Assembly (NCBI GenBank): GCA_030432815.1
Contig: JAUILB010000158.1
Span: 1 to 6,740 of the forward strand
Length of the DNA: 6,740 bases
Source: Alphaproteobacteria bacterium
Lineage (GTDB): Bacteria; Pseudomonadota; Alphaproteobacteria; Sphingomonadales; Emcibacteraceae
Direction of reading: 5' to 3'
The notes under the pieces were generated by a model that worked only from the letters and a program-made list of their open reading frames with translations, ran no database searches and had not been told where the DNA came from. The stretch's first letter is position 1; every line of letters starts with the position of its first letter. Positions 6,353-6,740 of this stretch are shown here, piece by piece. The position numbers and the translations under genes are program-made.

Positions 6353-6739
6353 TCACGCGTCTTTATTTTTATCGTCCCAGAGCATGGGTTCCCAGAGTTC
6401 AACCTTGTTACCTTCCGGGTCGATAATCCATGCGAACTTGCCATTTTCGTGTGATTCCGGGCCACTATGAATTTCAACGCCATTCTTGATTAGATGCGCG
6501 ATCATACCTGCCATGTCATCAACCCGATAATTGATCATAAAACTTGATGTGCTTGGCGCGAACCATTCTGATCCTTTTTCTGCGACGTTCCAGACGGTCA
6601 TTCCGCCATCTTCGGCGGTATCATTCTGCCAGTTAAGAACGGCACCCCCCCATTCTTCCAGCGAAATACCAAGCATATCGCTATACCATTTGCTTAGTGC
6701 TACATTATCTGCAGTGGATTTAAAGAACACACCACCGAT
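6353..6739 (-). CDS. VOC/glyoxalase-like protein, N-terminus cut by window edge
   Basis: This is one vicinal-oxygen-chelate (VOC) domain of about 128 residues within the window. It includes FFKSTADNV, LSKWYSDMLG, FMINYRVDDM and, at the end, DPEGNKVELWEP, whose Glu is a typical VOC metal-ligand position. The in-frame codons before the GTG at 6730-6728 read Ile-Gly-Gly, giving IGGVFFKS, which matches the usual beginning of this family's domain. The GTG is therefore an internal valine codon and the real start lies beyond the right edge. Proteins of this type are cytoplasmic and include glyoxalase/bleomycin-resistance-like and PhnB-like members. The substrate is not assignable. The TGA stop (complement of 6353-6355) touches the stop of the convergent hydrolase with no gap. 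Confidence 0.85.
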   Translation of the reverse strand: MGGVFFKSTADNVALSKWYSDMLGISLEEWGGAVLNWQNDTAEDGGMTVWNVAEKGSEWFAPSTSSFMINYRVDDMAGMIAHLIKNGVEIHSGPESHENGKFAWIIDPEGNKVELWEPMLWDDKNKDA

Positions 6740-6740
6740 T

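Overview
The window looks like a stretch of chromosome from a Gram-negative bacterium, most likely an alphaproteobacterium. That placement is an inference from protein style (Sec signal peptides, a lipobox, a DUF2461 protein, an RQGIGS-type GNAT) and moderately AT-rich DNA. No RNA gene, mobile element, CRISPR array or integration scar was seen. Coding density is high, and the longest non-coding gap is about 190 bases.

Layout. A secreted TPR-repeat protein occupies 1-717 on the minus strand and runs off the left edge. An AT-rich divergent intergenic region (718-907) separates it from a tight four-gene plus-strand operon (908-3935). The operon encodes a periplasmic metallo-beta-lactamase-fold (MBL) hydrolase, a low-molecular-weight-phosphatase/ArsC-fold protein lacking its catalytic cysteine, a second MBL hydrolase that appears to be a lipoprotein, and a cytoplasmic DUF2461 protein. 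Gaps are 12 bases, an ATGA overlap and 2 bases, so the genes are very probably co-transcribed and partly translationally coupled. Next comes a minus-strand pair whose stop and start codons abut: a GNAT acetyltransferase (5308-4757) followed by a double-hotdog acyl-CoA thioesterase (4756-3971). A plus-strand secreted proline-iminopeptidase-like alpha/beta hydrolase (5393-6352) then ends exactly where a minus-strand VOC/glyoxalase-like gene ends. The VOC gene begins beyond the right edge.

How the genes may work together. The most unusual part is the 908-3935 operon. Two paralogous MBL enzymes with complete metal-ligand sets, one predicted soluble in the periplasm and one lipid-anchored, flank an intact ORF of the LMW-phosphatase fold. 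In that ORF the CX5R catalytic cysteine and the neighbouring P-loop cysteine are both serine, so it is probably a pseudoenzyme with a binding or regulatory role. No substrate can be assigned from the sequence. The remaining genes (GNAT, thioesterase, peptidase, VOC) are ordinary accessory metabolic genes with no visible link to the operon.
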